Shown: positions 1 through 9,136, counted from the stretch's first letter. The stretch: DNA of 60,003 nt from Arcanobacterium urinimassiliense (GCF_900119495.1 NZ_LT632435.1:606112-666114), one strand, 5' to 3'. The notes: generated from the sequence alone by a model not told the origin. Translations and numbers: made by a program.

Positions 1-372
1 GGCATTGGTAAAGCTCTCTCTGGCGCACTTATAAGCATGAATATGCCAATCATAGTCGCTGGATTCATAATTTCTTCGGCGCTGCGTGCTTCGCAAGGTT
101 CGGCCACTGTAGCTATTTTGACTACAGCCGGTTTACTTTCTGAATCTATTGCGGCAGCTGGCTACAGTGATTTACAAATAGTACTAGTCACTCTAGCTAT
201 TGGCTTCGGGGCCTTGGGGCTTTCTCATATCAACGATTCGGGATTCTGGATAGTCACTAAGTATCTCGGATTGACAGTGAAAGATGGGTTAAAGACCTGG
301 ACGGTACTCTCTACCGTCTTTGGAGTTACTGGCTTCTTACTCACCTGTGGAGTATTTGCAATAGTCTCCTAA
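1..372 (+). CDS. Gluconate/GntP-family permease, C-terminal part (cut by window edge)
   Basis: The reading frame is open from base 1, so only the last 123 residues are present. The tail shows the motif HINDSGFWIVTKYLGLTVKD followed by LKTWTVLST, which is characteristic of the C-terminus of GntP-family gluconate:proton symporters. Hydrophobic stretches fit the last three or so membrane helices. The family takes up gluconate or related sugar acids across the inner membrane. The gene ends 22 bases before a strong hairpin. The exact substrate cannot be read from this fragment, and the upstream neighbours are outside the window. Confidence 0.85.
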   Translation, partial: GIGKALSGALISMNMPIIVAGFIISSALRASQGSATVAILTTAGLLSESIAAAGYSDLQIVLVTLAIGFGALGLSHINDSGFWIVTKYLGLTVKDGLKTWTVLSTVFGVTGFLLTCGVFAIVS

Positions 373-394
373 AGGCTAAGTGCTCGTAGTAAAA

Positions 395-425
395 GCGGGG
401 CGGCAGGATTTTCCTGCCGCCCCGC
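395..425. terminator. Bidirectional hairpin terminator
   Basis: A perfect 14-bp inverted repeat (395-408 with 412-425) with a three-base loop lies between two convergent genes. The minus-strand reading runs from the stem into TTTT, so the hairpin can end transcription of the minus-strand surface protein gene and probably of the permease gene too. Confidence 0.85.
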
Positions 426-456
426 TCCGTTTAGTTAAACACGGGGATGGTCTTTA

Positions 457-501
457 ATTAGTCCGTCCGTTATCCCGTCGATTAGACCGTCAGTTATCTC
501 G
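457..501. repeat. Degenerate tandem repeat spanning the 3' end of the surface protein gene
   Basis: Two adjacent units (457-480 and 481-501) both read attag.ccgt...ttat.tcg on the plus strand. On the minus strand the first unit contains the last codons and the stop of the surface protein gene, and the second follows directly downstream. See the finding on 3'-end echoes. Confidence 0.7.
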
Positions 502-3189
502 CTCTTTCTTACGCCGCGTCAATAACGCCCAACTGCTTGCACCAGTGAAGGCAATAATTCCGGCGCCGAGCAATATCCACTGCCACAGCGGTGCATTTAC
601 CGTCTCCAAAGTGCCATTTACTGGATCTAATAGCGCCAGAGGAGATTCGGCCGCTAAATCAGTTTCCCCATCGGCTTTTTCTTCTGCATTGGCGCTCTCA
701 GGGAGGAGAGAATCTAAAATCTGGGTATCTACCCCCTCCAAGGCGCTCGCTGTGATATCTTCGAGCGTATTTTCACTCTTTGCCCCAGTATTCTCTCCCG
801 CACTCTTTCCCGGTAAATTGCCGTTGAGGCGGCGCAGCAATTCTTCTATCGGGAGCGGCGCTTCACTGGTAGTACCTGGAGTAGTTCCTTTCTGAGCAGA
901 AGCAATGGCTTTATCTCCCACTAAAAAAGTAGCCTGCAGAGGTAGTGAGAGCGATGTGCCGTCTTTCAGATGTAGAGTGTAGAGAAAAGTGAGCTGGTAT
1001 TTGCCCGGAGCAGTAAAATACATGGCCTGATGGTCATGCGTTGGCTGCGCGTAATGCAGGTGCAGATGCGGATCTGCCGAATCAAGGCGCTTGGCAAATC
1101 CGCCAGTGACGAGCGAATCGTTACCGCTAATAAAGCGACCCGGCCCCGAAAAATCAGTGATTTGCACGGTGACGCCGGTCGAATTTAACTGCCCATAATC
1201 TACCCTTAGGGTGGAAAACCCTACCCAAGGCACTCCTTCTAGTTGCGCTTCTGGCAACGCCCATACTCCCTGTGGAGCTAGTCGCCGCAACTCCGCATAA
1301 CCCCGCGCGTCCGCCGGTATTTGACTATGGGTGCTATCGGGTACTGCGTAGGCAAAACTACCGGAAAGATGCTGGCGGGGTTGGCGCGGATCGGCAGTGT
1401 CTTCTACGAACGTTTGCGCCTTACCCGCTCGATATGCCAGAGCTTGATCCATGTGGCCAGAAGTGATTAGGTATTGCCGCGCTGAATTATCGGGGGTATT
1501 TTCGCTCTCCGTGCCGGCTTCCCCTGGCTGATTGGGGGTATCTGCGGGGAGAGGTTCGTAATCTTTTTCCCCGGTGAGGTGGCGCAGCTCTTTAATAGTG
1601 GAATCGCCTACTGCGAAATAAATCGTCTGAGATTTGTAAGAAAAACGCCCGGTATTATCGGTGCTCTGCACATCGAAAGCCACTTCGTAGAATCCAGGGC
1701 GATCAAATACGTGTATAAGTTGATAAAGACTGCCGGCTGAATCGTATTGCTCTTCGGGGTAAGAAGCCGAATCGAGGAGCGGAGAAAAATTATCTTTCCC
1801 AGTATTTGCGCGCTTTTCCACCAGATATCTGGCAGATTCTGGCCCGTTAAATACACCAATATTAAAAGAAACCGGCTCCGAGCGGTGCTCTTTATCTAGT
1901 TGGCGAAAATCAAAATTAAGGCTGCTGTGGCGATCTGCAGCGCCTAATATCCAGCGTTTTCCTTGGGGAGTATCTTGCTGTAGAGAATCTGGTACTTCCA
2001 ATACTGGATTTTCAATCCGTTTTCCCGCCTTGTTCTCTATGCTTGCCGCTACGCGACTAAAAGGTGTGCCGTCATCCTTTTTATCGGCAGTGAAATACCC
2101 GCGCAGAGTATAGGCGCTAGGTGTGCTGGGATGAGGAAGCCAAGCCTCCTTTACAATCTGGAGAATCTGGGCGCGAGCCGCTTCGGGGCTGAGTGGAGCT
2201 GCGCCCGGAGTAGGAGAGGGGGTTTCCGTTAATTCGCCCGCTGCCTGCATCTGCGCACGTAAATCTTCGGCTGATACTTTTATTTCTCCTATAGAGCTAG
2301 TGGTGCCGGGCTTTAAACCTACTTCCGCATCGCTTCCTACCAGCCAAGTAATATCGCGGGGAGCGGTGGCAGTTTGCCCTTTATTCACATCTTCATAGCT
2401 GGCTTGGAAGCGCAGCTGGTAGGCACCTGCTTTGGTGAAAGTCCAATTCCAATGCCCGTGTGCCCCTATTTTTAGCTGCAAAGGAGGCAAGTTTTCGCTC
2501 GTAGAGAGCCCGCGCGTCAGTTCTTTTTGCCCGATAGTGCGCCATACTTCCACTTTGCCGGGGCCTTCTGCCTGAAGTAGAGAAAGGGCCACTGTGCCAT
2601 TTTTTATGTAATCCGGTAAAACTTTTTCATGGGCCGTATCAAAAGCGCCAATTCCCGCCCACACCGGCCGCCAGTTATCTATCTGCTCTTGCGGTGCGCG
2701 CCAAATAATGTCCCCTGGTTCACCCAAAAAAGCGAAAAGCGATTTTCCGGGCACCACCCAGCGAGATACTTCTACTCCGTCTTCTGCGCGGGCATCGGGA
2801 GCGAGGCGTACACACACAGAAGCGGGATCTTCGACGACGCTTTGCCCATCTACTACGCTGATATCCATCTTCCCAGCTATTTCAGTTACATAGGCGGCAT
2901 CTACGTGGGAATGGTGCAATAATTTTTTCCCGGCGCAGATATGCGGCACTTTTCCTTGCGCATCCGGCGTAGCTTTCGGGTCGGCACCTGGCGTGCCAGC
3001 TGGTACGCGGTAATCGGCGGGGAGGTAATCTCCATGCCCAGCCGCTCCAGCTTGATGATTGTTCTCTATAATTTCTGCTGGGGCCGCCGCTATTCCAGTA
3101 TTCTCCGCCGTTTGCGCAAAAGCTGGAATTGGATTGAGCAGTAGTGCACCGAGTAATCCCGTAAATATTTGCCGTTTCCGCAATTTCAT
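490..3189 (-). CDS. Surface-anchored protein with choice-of-anchor M domains, probable metal-uptake partner
   Basis: This 899-residue protein has a signal peptide (residues 1-25, cleavage after AFA), a long extracellular part, and a C-terminal membrane helix near residues 868-890 followed by the basic tail RRKKERDN. Three large modules each end in a similar strand (DITWLVG, TIYFAVG, ATFLVG), matching the actinobacterial surface-anchored 'choice-of-anchor M' / ABC-transporter-associated repeat families. Histidine clusters such as LLHHSHVD, AHGHWNW and DPHLHLHYAQPTHDHQ suggest metal binding. Members of these families usually sit beside metal ABC transporters; here none is adjacent. A Fur/Zur-like palindrome lies 29 bases upstream of the start. 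The start at 3189 is preceded by the ribosome site GGAAGG. Role in zinc or manganese capture is inference. Confidence 0.8.
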   Translation of the reverse strand: MKLRKRQIFTGLLGALLLNPIPAFAQTAENTGIAAAPAEIIENNHQAGAAGHGDYLPADYRVPAGTPGADPKATPDAQGKVPHICAGKKLLHHSHVDAAYVTEIAGKMDISVVDGQSVVEDPASVCVRLAPDARAEDGVEVSRWVVPGKSLFAFLGEPGDIIWRAPQEQIDNWRPVWAGIGAFDTAHEKVLPDYIKNGTVALSLLQAEGPGKVEVWRTIGQKELTRGLSTSENLPPLQLKIGAHGHWNWTFTKAGAYQLRFQASYEDVNKGQTATAPRDITWLVGSDAEVGLKPGTTSSIGEIKVSAEDLRAQMQAAGELTETPSPTPGAAPLSPEAARAQILQIVKEAWLPHPSTPSAYTLRGYFTADKKDDGTPFSRVAASIENKAGKRIENPVLEVPDSLQQDTPQGKRWILGAADRHSSLNFDFRQLDKEHRSEPVSFNIGVFNGPESARYLVEKRANTGKDNFSPLLDSASYPEEQYDSAGSLYQLIHVFDRPGFYEVAFDVQSTDNTGRFSYKSQTIYFAVGDSTIKELRHLTGEKDYEPLPADTPNQPGEAGTESENTPDNSARQYLITSGHMDQALAYRAGKAQTFVEDTADPRQPRQHLSGSFAYAVPDSTHSQIPADARGYAELRRLAPQGVWALPEAQLEGVPWVGFSTLRVDYGQLNSTGVTVQITDFSGPGRFISGNDSLVTGGFAKRLDSADPHLHLHYAQPTHDHQAMYFTAPGKYQLTFLYTLHLKDGTSLSLPLQATFLVGDKAIASAQKGTTPGTTSEAPLPIEELLRRLNGNLPGKSAGENTGAKSENTLEDITASALEGVDTQILDSLLPESANAEEKADGETDLAAESPLALLDPVNGTLETVNAPLWQWILLGAGIIAFTGASSWALLTRRKKERDN

Positions 3190-3217
3190 AGCACCTTCCT
3201 AACAATTCTCCTTACAA

Positions 3218-3232
3218 TGATAACCGTTATCA
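3218..3232 (-). promoter_or_regulatory. Fur/Zur-type 7-1-7 operator
   Basis: The sequence TGATAACCGTTATCA is a perfect 7-1-7 palindrome lying 29 bases upstream of the start codon of the His-rich surface protein. It closely resembles the known TGATAAT-N-ATTATCA core of Fur-family regulators, including Zur. The regulator identity is inferred from the site and from the target protein. Confidence 0.65.
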
Positions 3233-3304
3233 ATAAGGAGAGGGAAGGTAAAAGCTTATTTAGAATGTGAATTCGGGCGCATAGCAATTATTTAGGTGCG
3301 TAAG

Positions 3305-3340
3305 CAGGTAGGTGTAAAATATTAGATGAGTGCAAAATAT
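3305..3340. repeat. 18-bp tandem repeat downstream of the lipoprotein gene
   Basis: Two adjacent 18-bp units (3305-3322, 3323-3340) share the core TGTAAAATAT or TGCAAAATAT. They lie in the 3' flank of the minus-strand lipoprotein gene, about 34 bases after its stop. Confidence 0.55.
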
Positions 3341-3373
3341 AGCGGCGTGCAGTGTGCGGGAAAATCTGGGGTA

Positions 3374-3859
3374 TTAATTCGGAATTTTCTCTTCACATTT
3401 TGCGATAGCTGCCTCGAGAGCTTTATTATCCGCATCAGTAATCGGAGCGTTGAGTACGTGCTCGAAATCGCCTTCTGCCAGCTTATTGGCTAATTCCGCC
3501 GAGACAGTCCCGTAGCTTTCAGCCGCCACGCAAGTAATAAAGGAATCGTAAGACTTTTGCTCTGCTTCATCTAGAGTTGGATTATTTTCAATCTTCAGTA
3601 AAAGGCTACTCATTCCCGAATTGTAGGCAGAGAAAGCAGGTTGCCCAGCAATATCGGCTGGAATTTCTACTTCCGGTATTTGAGGCATATTAGAAGAGTT
3701 ATCCGCATTTGCTTCTGCCGTGCTCGGCACCGCAACGCTTTCAGCCTTTTTATCTGCACCAGCATTAGAATTATCGGCATCGCCGGACGAGCAGGAAGCT
3801 ACTCCACAAAGGAGCACTAAGCCGGCTGCCGCAGATAGAATTCTGGAAATGATACGCAT
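3374..3859 (-). CDS. Putative lipoprotein of unknown function
   Basis: This 161-residue product starts with a basic n-region and hydrophobic stretch ending in the lipobox VASC, so Cys23 should be lipidated and the protein anchored to the outer face of the membrane. A low-complexity Ser/Asp/Asn/Ala linker (about residues 24-58) follows. The rest is an acidic helical domain with one further Cys (about residue 110). I do not recognise a family. The start is supported by GAGG seven bases upstream. It is monocistronic, with about 200 bases on either side, and has no visible functional link to its neighbours. Confidence 0.75.
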   Translation of the reverse strand: MRIISRILSAAAGLVLLCGVASCSSGDADNSNAGADKKAESVAVPSTAEANADNSSNMPQIPEVEIPADIAGQPAFSAYNSGMSSLLLKIENNPTLDEAEQKSYDSFITCVAAESYGTVSAELANKLAEGDFEHVLNAPITDADNKALEAAIAKCEEKIPN

Positions 3860-3956
3860 CGTAACCTCACAAAACGATTCCCGTTAATCGTTAATATCAC
3901 TTTAGCAAATCTCGCCTGAATAGGGTAATAAAAGGTTCAGCTATGAGTAAAAACTT

Positions 3957-4046
3957 AGCTAGTTGGTGCCTAGCTAGCTATTACTTAGATAATGGCACCT
4001 AGATAGCTACGCGTAGATAGCTTATGCATCATAGGTAGCTGGCACC
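3957..4046. repeat. Degenerate intergenic repeats with GGTGCC/GGCACC and TAGCTA cores
   Basis: GGTGCC at 3965 and GGCACC at 3994 and 4041 are embedded in repeated TAGCTA/TAGATAGC text. The block fills the gap between the YggS-type gene and the lipoprotein gene. No gene is visible in it. Confidence 0.45.
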
Positions 4047-4064
4047 GGAATGGCTACCGGAAAA

Positions 4065-4787
4065 TTATTTCTGCGCGCGCGGGCCGAACACCGCCGTACC
4101 TACTCGTACCTCGGTAGATCCGTGGGCAATAGCTATTTCTAAATCAGAGGTCATTCCCATAGAAAGAATTTTCGCTCCAGATAGCCCGGGCAAAGATTGC
4201 ATCTGTGCTCCTAGTTCTTGTAAAAGAGCAAAAGAAGCATGTATCTCTTTTTCTACCTCGGTGTTAGCGCCAATAGTCATAAGGCCACAGATTTCTATCT
4301 GGGGTAATTCACTGCCGCGGCTCGCTAGTTCTAGTAGCTCTTGCGGGGAGCAGCCAAATTGCGTGGGGGCGGCTGCCGAATTGACTTGGAGCAGTACGGG
4401 ATAAGGAGCATCAGCTTCTCCGGCTGCTATCCGCGCTTCTTGCCGGCGGTTGATGCGCTGCAAATTTTTTAGCGAATCTACGGTATCTATACGCTGGGCA
4501 TGATCCATAGCAGTAGAAAGTTTATTGGATTGGATATGCCCGATTACGGAAGTGAAGTGAGGATAAGTAGAAATAGCTGCCTCAGCCTCTACCAGCTGCG
4601 GAATTAGATTGTGCCCAAAATAGTTTACGCCAGCCTCCATAGCGGCGATTAAATTTTCTGCCGGCTGATATTTAGCAGCCAGCATTAGCTTTATATCTTC
4701 GCCAGCGCGGCCAGCTTTCGCGGCGGCTTGCGCAATTCGCTCTTGTACGCGTGCTATATTTCCAGCAATATCGGGCATCTCCGCCAT
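4065..4787 (-). CDS. YggS/PROSC-type PLP homeostasis protein
   Basis: This 240-residue protein has the single TIM-barrel layout of the YggS/PLPBP family. The PLP lysine is in LMLAAKYQ near residue 38. Other family signatures are YFGHNLIPQLVEA, HFTSVIGHIQSNK, CGLMTIGA and LSMGMTSDLEIAIAHGS. The family binds pyridoxal 5'-phosphate in the cytoplasm and keeps vitamin B6 and amino-acid pools balanced, without a firmly known catalytic reaction. It begins 19 bases after the stop of the upstream helicase gene on the same strand, so the two are probably co-transcribed. In many actinobacteria the gene lies near ftsZ and sepF; here it does not. Confidence 0.9.
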   Translation of the reverse strand: MAEMPDIAGNIARVQERIAQAAAKAGRAGEDIKLMLAAKYQPAENLIAAMEAGVNYFGHNLIPQLVEAEAAISTYPHFTSVIGHIQSNKLSTAMDHAQRIDTVDSLKNLQRINRRQEARIAAGEADAPYPVLLQVNSAAAPTQFGCSPQELLELASRGSELPQIEICGLMTIGANTEVEKEIHASFALLQELGAQMQSLPGLSGAKILSMGMTSDLEIAIAHGSTEVRVGTAVFGPRAQK

Positions 4788-4806
4788 AGTTTCCTCTTTC
4801 TTCGCT

Positions 4807-7620
4807 CTAGCGCTCTCCCAGATTTATTATATGTACTACTGGCTTGCCTTGCGTATCGGAGGCATCTAAATCTATGGCCGCCCACAGAGCATAAGCTTTT
4901 TCGTCTACTCCGTCATCTAGGATTTGCATAGCTAGCCACAGCCGGCCGGGGGCGTGCTCTTCTAACCAAGTGGCTGCTTGATCTGCCTCAGCGCCCGCTT
5001 GTAGTAAATCCGCCAAGCTGGGATCTTCGAGAATCTGGAAAAATTCTCCGGCGCGCGCTTTCGTGTCGGTGCCTAGATAATCATATTCGGCAAAATAAGC
5101 GTCTATGGCATCTGCCCAGCGGTCGTAATCCCATCCATCTTGAGCATCTAAAGAATCTAATAGTTCTAAATCATCGCGTGCCAGGGCTTCGATTCTTTGG
5201 AAGAGTTCTTTTCTTACGGCTTTACGTAATGCGTGCTTATTGCGTGTGTACTGGATATTTCCGGCCGCATCCGCTCCGAAAGGTAGTTCTTCCCCGTTTT
5301 GGGCAGAATTGCCGGTAGATAAGACGGCAGAATTTTCCGAGGCATTATTTTCGGGGGCGCTATTCTCTAAGCTACTTGCCCCAGCAGCGGTTTCATTGGC
5401 GAGAGCTTCCCACTCGTCTAAAAGTGAAGAATCGATGGCGCGCACTAAATTCCCGAGCCAAGTAATGATTTCGTCTAGTTCGGGAGTGCGCGCTGATAGT
5501 GGTACTACCTGCCGGAGCGCTCGATAAGTATCAGTGAGATAGCGCAGCATTACCCCTTCGCTGCGGGTGAGATCATAGAGCGAAATGAATTCACTAAAGG
5601 TGAGCGCATTTTCCACCATTTCCCGCACCACAGATTTAGGGGTGAGAGTATGCTCTTTTACCCACGGATTGCTCTGCGCATAAATCTCTAAAGCCGGATT
5701 TAGCAACTCCGCCAAAGGAGCCGGCCAAGTGATTTCATCGAGGATTCGCATTCGCTCGGTGTATTCCACTCGCTCTTCTTTTAACTTTTGAAACGCATTT
5801 TGCCGGGCTTTCTTTTGCTGCGCGTAGAGGGCGGGCCACGGGTTTTCTTGGACTGCTTCGATAATAGAGAGAGCGTCGAGGGCGTAGTCGGGGCTCTCCA
5901 TATCTAATAGATCCAGAGCGGAAAGAGCGAAAGGAGAAAGCGGAGTATTGAGAGCGAAATCGCTTGGCACTTCTTTTGCTAGGAAAATAGCTGGTGAATC
6001 TGGGTGGGCACGGCGCCAATCGCGGTCTTTATGCACTATCACCCCGGCAGTGCGCAAGGAAGAATAAATTTCGCAGGCCGTGCGGATAAGGAGGTTGCGT
6101 TCCGTTTTAGGTGCATGATTATCGGTGAGAAAAGCGATAGTGGCAGCCAACGGGTCCGGGCGCTGCAGCAGATTCAACATGATGGAGTGGTTGCAAACGA
6201 GCTGCGAACGCAGCGTCTCCGGAGCTTTATCCCGCAACTGGGTAAAAGTTTTTTCCGACCACTGAAGTTTGCCTTCTTCCGGCTTTACGCGCTGCACTCG
6301 CTTGCGTTTCTCGGGGTCATCTCCAGCTTTTCGCAGCCGTCTGGCATTCTCAATCTCGTGCGGCGGAGCTTGCACTACTACGTAACCTACCGTATCGAAA
6401 CCAGCCCGCCCAGCGCGCCCAGCTATTTGGTGAAATTCGCGCGCCGTGAGGTGGCGGCTAGTTTTACCGTCAAACTTAGTGAGTGCCGATATGAGCACGG
6501 TACGAATCGGCACATTAATTCCCACTCCTAAAGTATCGGTGCCGCAAATTACGCTCAATAATCCAGATTGGGCGAGACGCTCGACTAGGCGCCGATAACG
6601 GGGAAGCAGGCCGGCGTGGTGCACACCGATGCCGGCGCGCAACAATTTTGAGAGCACCTTTCCGAAGCCCGCTCCGAAATGAAAATCTCCAAGCGCTGCT
6701 TGAATCTGGGCTTTCTGCTCTTTCGAAATCAGACTCATAGAGAGCAGCTCTTGGGCTTGGGTGACGGCTTCGCGCTGCGAAAAATGCACTACGTAGACCG
6801 GAGCCATATGCGTAGATACCAGATCTTGAATTACCTCTCCGATGGGGTCGGTAGACCAAGAATAGTGCAGCGGGACGGGGCGCGGAGCATCGGAGATGAC
6901 GGAGACGGGGCGATGGGTGCGCTTCTCTAAATCTTTCGCCAAGAAAGTGGTATCGCCGAGGGTGGCGGAGAGAAGTATGTGCTGTGTAGCGGTCAATTCC
7001 AGTAAAGGCACCTGCCAAGCCCATCCACGCTGCGGATCGGCATAAAAATGGAATTCATCTAGCACGGCAATTCCGCAATCTACGTCTGCTCCTTGGCGGA
7101 GGGCTAGGTTGGCGAGAATTTCGGCGGTAGCGCAGATTACGGGGGCGCTCGCATTGATAGAGGAATCGCCGGTGACCATGCCGACGTTCTGCGCCCCAAA
7201 AAGAGAAATTAAATCGAAGAATTTTTCAGATACGAGCGCTTTTAGCGGAGCTGTGTAGTAAGCGGTACGCCCAGTAGCTAGAGCCGTAAATATAGCTTGC
7301 ATGGCGATGAGACTTTTTCCAGATCCGGTGGGGGTGGAGATAATTAGATGCTCTCCGCTCACCACCCCGAGGAGAGCCTCGGCTTGGTGAGGATACATTT
7401 CTTTGCCGGTGGATTCCACCCAGCGTGCGAAAGCTTCGTATATAGCTTCCGGGGGAGGATTTAAGCCGTACTCATCTTCGAGCTCATCAAGAGCGAGATT
7501 GAGCGGGGGCGCAGAATTTTCTGCGGGTGCAGCATTTTCCGTAGGCGCAGTATTCTTCGTAGGCGCAGTCGCTTCGGAAAAACCAGCTGGAGAAGGGGCA
7601 GAATTCGATTCGGTATGCAT
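4807..7620 (-). CDS. DEAD/DEAH-box helicase with DUF3516
   Basis: This 937-residue superfamily 2 helicase has Walker A TPTGSGKS near residue 96, the DExH box DEFH near 188, SATLGD, and the C-terminal helicase motifs GTDTLGVGINVP and QIAGRAGRAGFD. The C-terminal 450 residues match the actinobacterial DUF3516 extension, including RSEGVMLRYLTDTYRALRQ. This type is usually annotated as an RNA helicase of Ski2-like build; its exact RNA substrate is not known. The first 40 residues contain an Ala-Pro-Thr-Glu-Asn repeat (TENAAPAENSAPP), and another Asn-Ser-Ala-rich insertion lies near residue 760. Both look like in-frame slippage products. The downstream YggS-type gene is probably in the same transcript. 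Confidence 0.9.
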   Translation of the reverse strand: MHTESNSAPSPAGFSEATAPTKNTAPTENAAPAENSAPPLNLALDELEDEYGLNPPPEAIYEAFARWVESTGKEMYPHQAEALLGVVSGEHLIISTPTGSGKSLIAMQAIFTALATGRTAYYTAPLKALVSEKFFDLISLFGAQNVGMVTGDSSINASAPVICATAEILANLALRQGADVDCGIAVLDEFHFYADPQRGWAWQVPLLELTATQHILLSATLGDTTFLAKDLEKRTHRPVSVISDAPRPVPLHYSWSTDPIGEVIQDLVSTHMAPVYVVHFSQREAVTQAQELLSMSLISKEQKAQIQAALGDFHFGAGFGKVLSKLLRAGIGVHHAGLLPRYRRLVERLAQSGLLSVICGTDTLGVGINVPIRTVLISALTKFDGKTSRHLTAREFHQIAGRAGRAGFDTVGYVVVQAPPHEIENARRLRKAGDDPEKRKRVQRVKPEEGKLQWSEKTFTQLRDKAPETLRSQLVCNHSIMLNLLQRPDPLAATIAFLTDNHAPKTERNLLIRTACEIYSSLRTAGVIVHKDRDWRRAHPDSPAIFLAKEVPSDFALNTPLSPFALSALDLLDMESPDYALDALSIIEAVQENPWPALYAQQKKARQNAFQKLKEERVEYTERMRILDEITWPAPLAELLNPALEIYAQSNPWVKEHTLTPKSVVREMVENALTFSEFISLYDLTRSEGVMLRYLTDTYRALRQVVPLSARTPELDEIITWLGNLVRAIDSSLLDEWEALANETAAGASSLENSAPENNASENSAVLSTGNSAQNGEELPFGADAAGNIQYTRNKHALRKAVRKELFQRIEALARDDLELLDSLDAQDGWDYDRWADAIDAYFAEYDYLGTDTKARAGEFFQILEDPSLADLLQAGAEADQAATWLEEHAPGRLWLAMQILDDGVDEKAYALWAAIDLDASDTQGKPVVHIINLGER

Positions 7621-7824
7621 CGCTATTAATAATAGCGGGATTGCTAGGGAAAAAGGCAGGGGAAGATTTTTATTTTTGTGCCATGAATATGCCGTGTAAA
7701 AAATTTAAGGCTTAGCGTTTTCGTTTTACGGTTGTACACTGGCTGCGTGCTGGTTATAAACTGGTTTGCGCGATAGATACAGTAATAGCGCGCAAGAACA
7801 ATTCCTACGCGCTATTTCTCAAAG

Positions 7825-7898
7825 TACACCGCCTGGGACTCGAACCCAGAACCCCTTGATTAAGAGTCAAGTGCTCTAGCCAGTTGAGCTAGCGGTGC
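7825..7898 (-). tRNA. tRNA-Lys (CTT)
   Basis: The minus strand folds as a complete cloverleaf with acceptor GCACCGC, D-arm GCTC...GAGC, anticodon arm CTTGA-CTCTTAA-TCAAG giving anticodon CTT, and T-arm TTCGAGT. The acceptor ends in a G-U pair and CCA is not encoded. Confidence 0.95.
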
Positions 7899-7913
7899 GC
7901 ACGAAAAGTTAGT

Positions 7914-8147
7914 CTACTTATCGGTATTTCGATAAGCAAGTTGGTGGCTAAAAGAAAGCGCTGTGAATTCTCGCACAAGCCCAAGCCCAGCGTAAATGCC
8001 GGAATTTTCGGTAAAACGAGAGGGGCGAGAAATACCCACAGATTCCTCTTGCACCATTTTTATTAGCAGATAATCTCCTTCGCCTTGTACTGAAAAGTGC
8101 AGCTCGCTAGGATTGATATTAGTGCGGGCATTTCCCGTGACTAGCAA
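7914..8147 (-). pseudogene. Possible remnant of a histidine-kinase ATPase domain
   Basis: The 77-residue frame opens with TTG and has no ribosome site. Its text weakly recalls the HATPase_c fold of sensor kinases: a strand pair around LHFSVQGEGDYLLIKM, then a VGI turn, then GLGLVREFTAL resembling the GLGL(A/S)IVRE box with residues lost. The conserved N-box and the DxGxG box are missing or altered (QEESVGI). It lies between tRNA-Lys and the divergent ATP-grasp gene. I read it as an eroded gene fragment, but it could be a chance open frame. Confidence 0.3.
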
Positions 8148-8200
8148 ATATAGCCATAAAAACGGCTAGTAAATATACGGCAGTAAATACTTCAGGATAG

Positions 8201-9136
8201 GTGAACGTGTCTCAGCCAATTGTCACTCTCGCTACTAGCGCGCAGTTTCCAAATTTGGATGCTGACGATCAAGGTCTCCCAGACGCTCTGCGGGAGCGCG
8301 GCATCGAACCGCGCATAGCTATTTGGGATGACCCCAGTGTTGATTGGGAAGAAGCCGGAATTGTAGTAGTCCGCTCCGTGCGTGATTACGCGAAAGACCG
8401 CGATAAATTCGTCTCCTGGGCGCGTTCCGTACCGCGTATTCTCAACTCTGCCGAGACCATGGCGTGGAATACCGATAAACACTATCTGCAAGATTTAGAG
8501 CGCTTGGGCTTGCCCACTATCCCCACTATTTGGCTAGAGCCCGAGCAAAATTTGTCGAAGCGCCTAGTGAATTCGCGTTTCCCGGCTCTTGGTGATTTCG
8601 TGGTGAAACCAGCAGTATCTTCCGGCGGGCGTGGCACGGGCCGTTATAAGGGCGTGAATGCGGAATCCCGCGGCGAAGCTATTGCTCATGCCATGTATGA
8701 GCTGGGGCGGGGGCGCTCAGTGATGGTGCAGCGCTATTTGAAAGAGATTGACGTAGAAGGCGAAACTTCTCTTATCTACTTCAACGGCCTAGCTTCACAT
8801 CAGGTAGTGAAAGCACCTATGCTGCATCCGCGCTTCAGCTCCGTAAAAGAGCAGCAAGTGGTAGAAGAGAGTGTGCGCAGCACCGGCGCTTCGATTGAGA
8901 TGTGGACTTGGGGAGAGAAGATCCGGGGAGCTCTGCAGGCTTATATCAAAGAAAAAGTTGGGCACAATGAGCTCTTGCTCTTCAATCGAGTAGATATAGT
9001 GCGCGGCGATAAAGATTCTCCAGAAGATTTTTACGTAATGGAAGTTTCTCTTATAGACGGTTCGCTCTATCTGCAAGCCGATGAGAAAAACCTCGGGCGT
9101 TTCGCCGACGCCATCGCTGCCCGCGTCTTTTGGTGA
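8201..9136 (+). CDS. ATP-grasp domain protein, RimK/glutathione-synthetase-like
   Basis: This 311-residue protein has an N-terminal domain with VVVRSVRDYAKDRDKFVSWA, then the ATP-grasp core with FVVKPAVSSGGRGTGRY (nucleotide-binding Lys and glycine loop) and a closing metal-binding motif FYVMEVSLIDGSLYL. Such enzymes form amide or peptide-like bonds through an acyl-phosphate. Homologues annotated as RimK-like or cycloserine-cluster DcsG-like share this layout, but the substrate here is unknown. GTG at 8201 or 8207 can serve as start, with AGGATAGG just upstream; the second gives better spacing. The gene is alone and is followed by a hairpin and tRNA-His. Confidence 0.75.
   Translation: MNVSQPIVTLATSAQFPNLDADDQGLPDALRERGIEPRIAIWDDPSVDWEEAGIVVVRSVRDYAKDRDKFVSWARSVPRILNSAETMAWNTDKHYLQDLERLGLPTIPTIWLEPEQNLSKRLVNSRFPALGDFVVKPAVSSGGRGTGRYKGVNAESRGEAIAHAMYELGRGRSVMVQRYLKEIDVEGETSLIYFNGLASHQVVKAPMLHPRFSSVKEQQVVEESVRSTGASIEMWTWGEKIRGALQAYIKEKVGHNELLLFNRVDIVRGDKDSPEDFYVMEVSLIDGSLYLQADEKNLGRFADAIAARVFW

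Noticed and set aside
545-895. Plus-strand open frame inside the surface protein gene
   Set aside because: It is the antisense shadow of the C-terminal tail region, with Ser-rich text, no ribosome site and no family similarity. The same holds for the other long antisense frames over the helicase, pepN, valS and transketolase genes.
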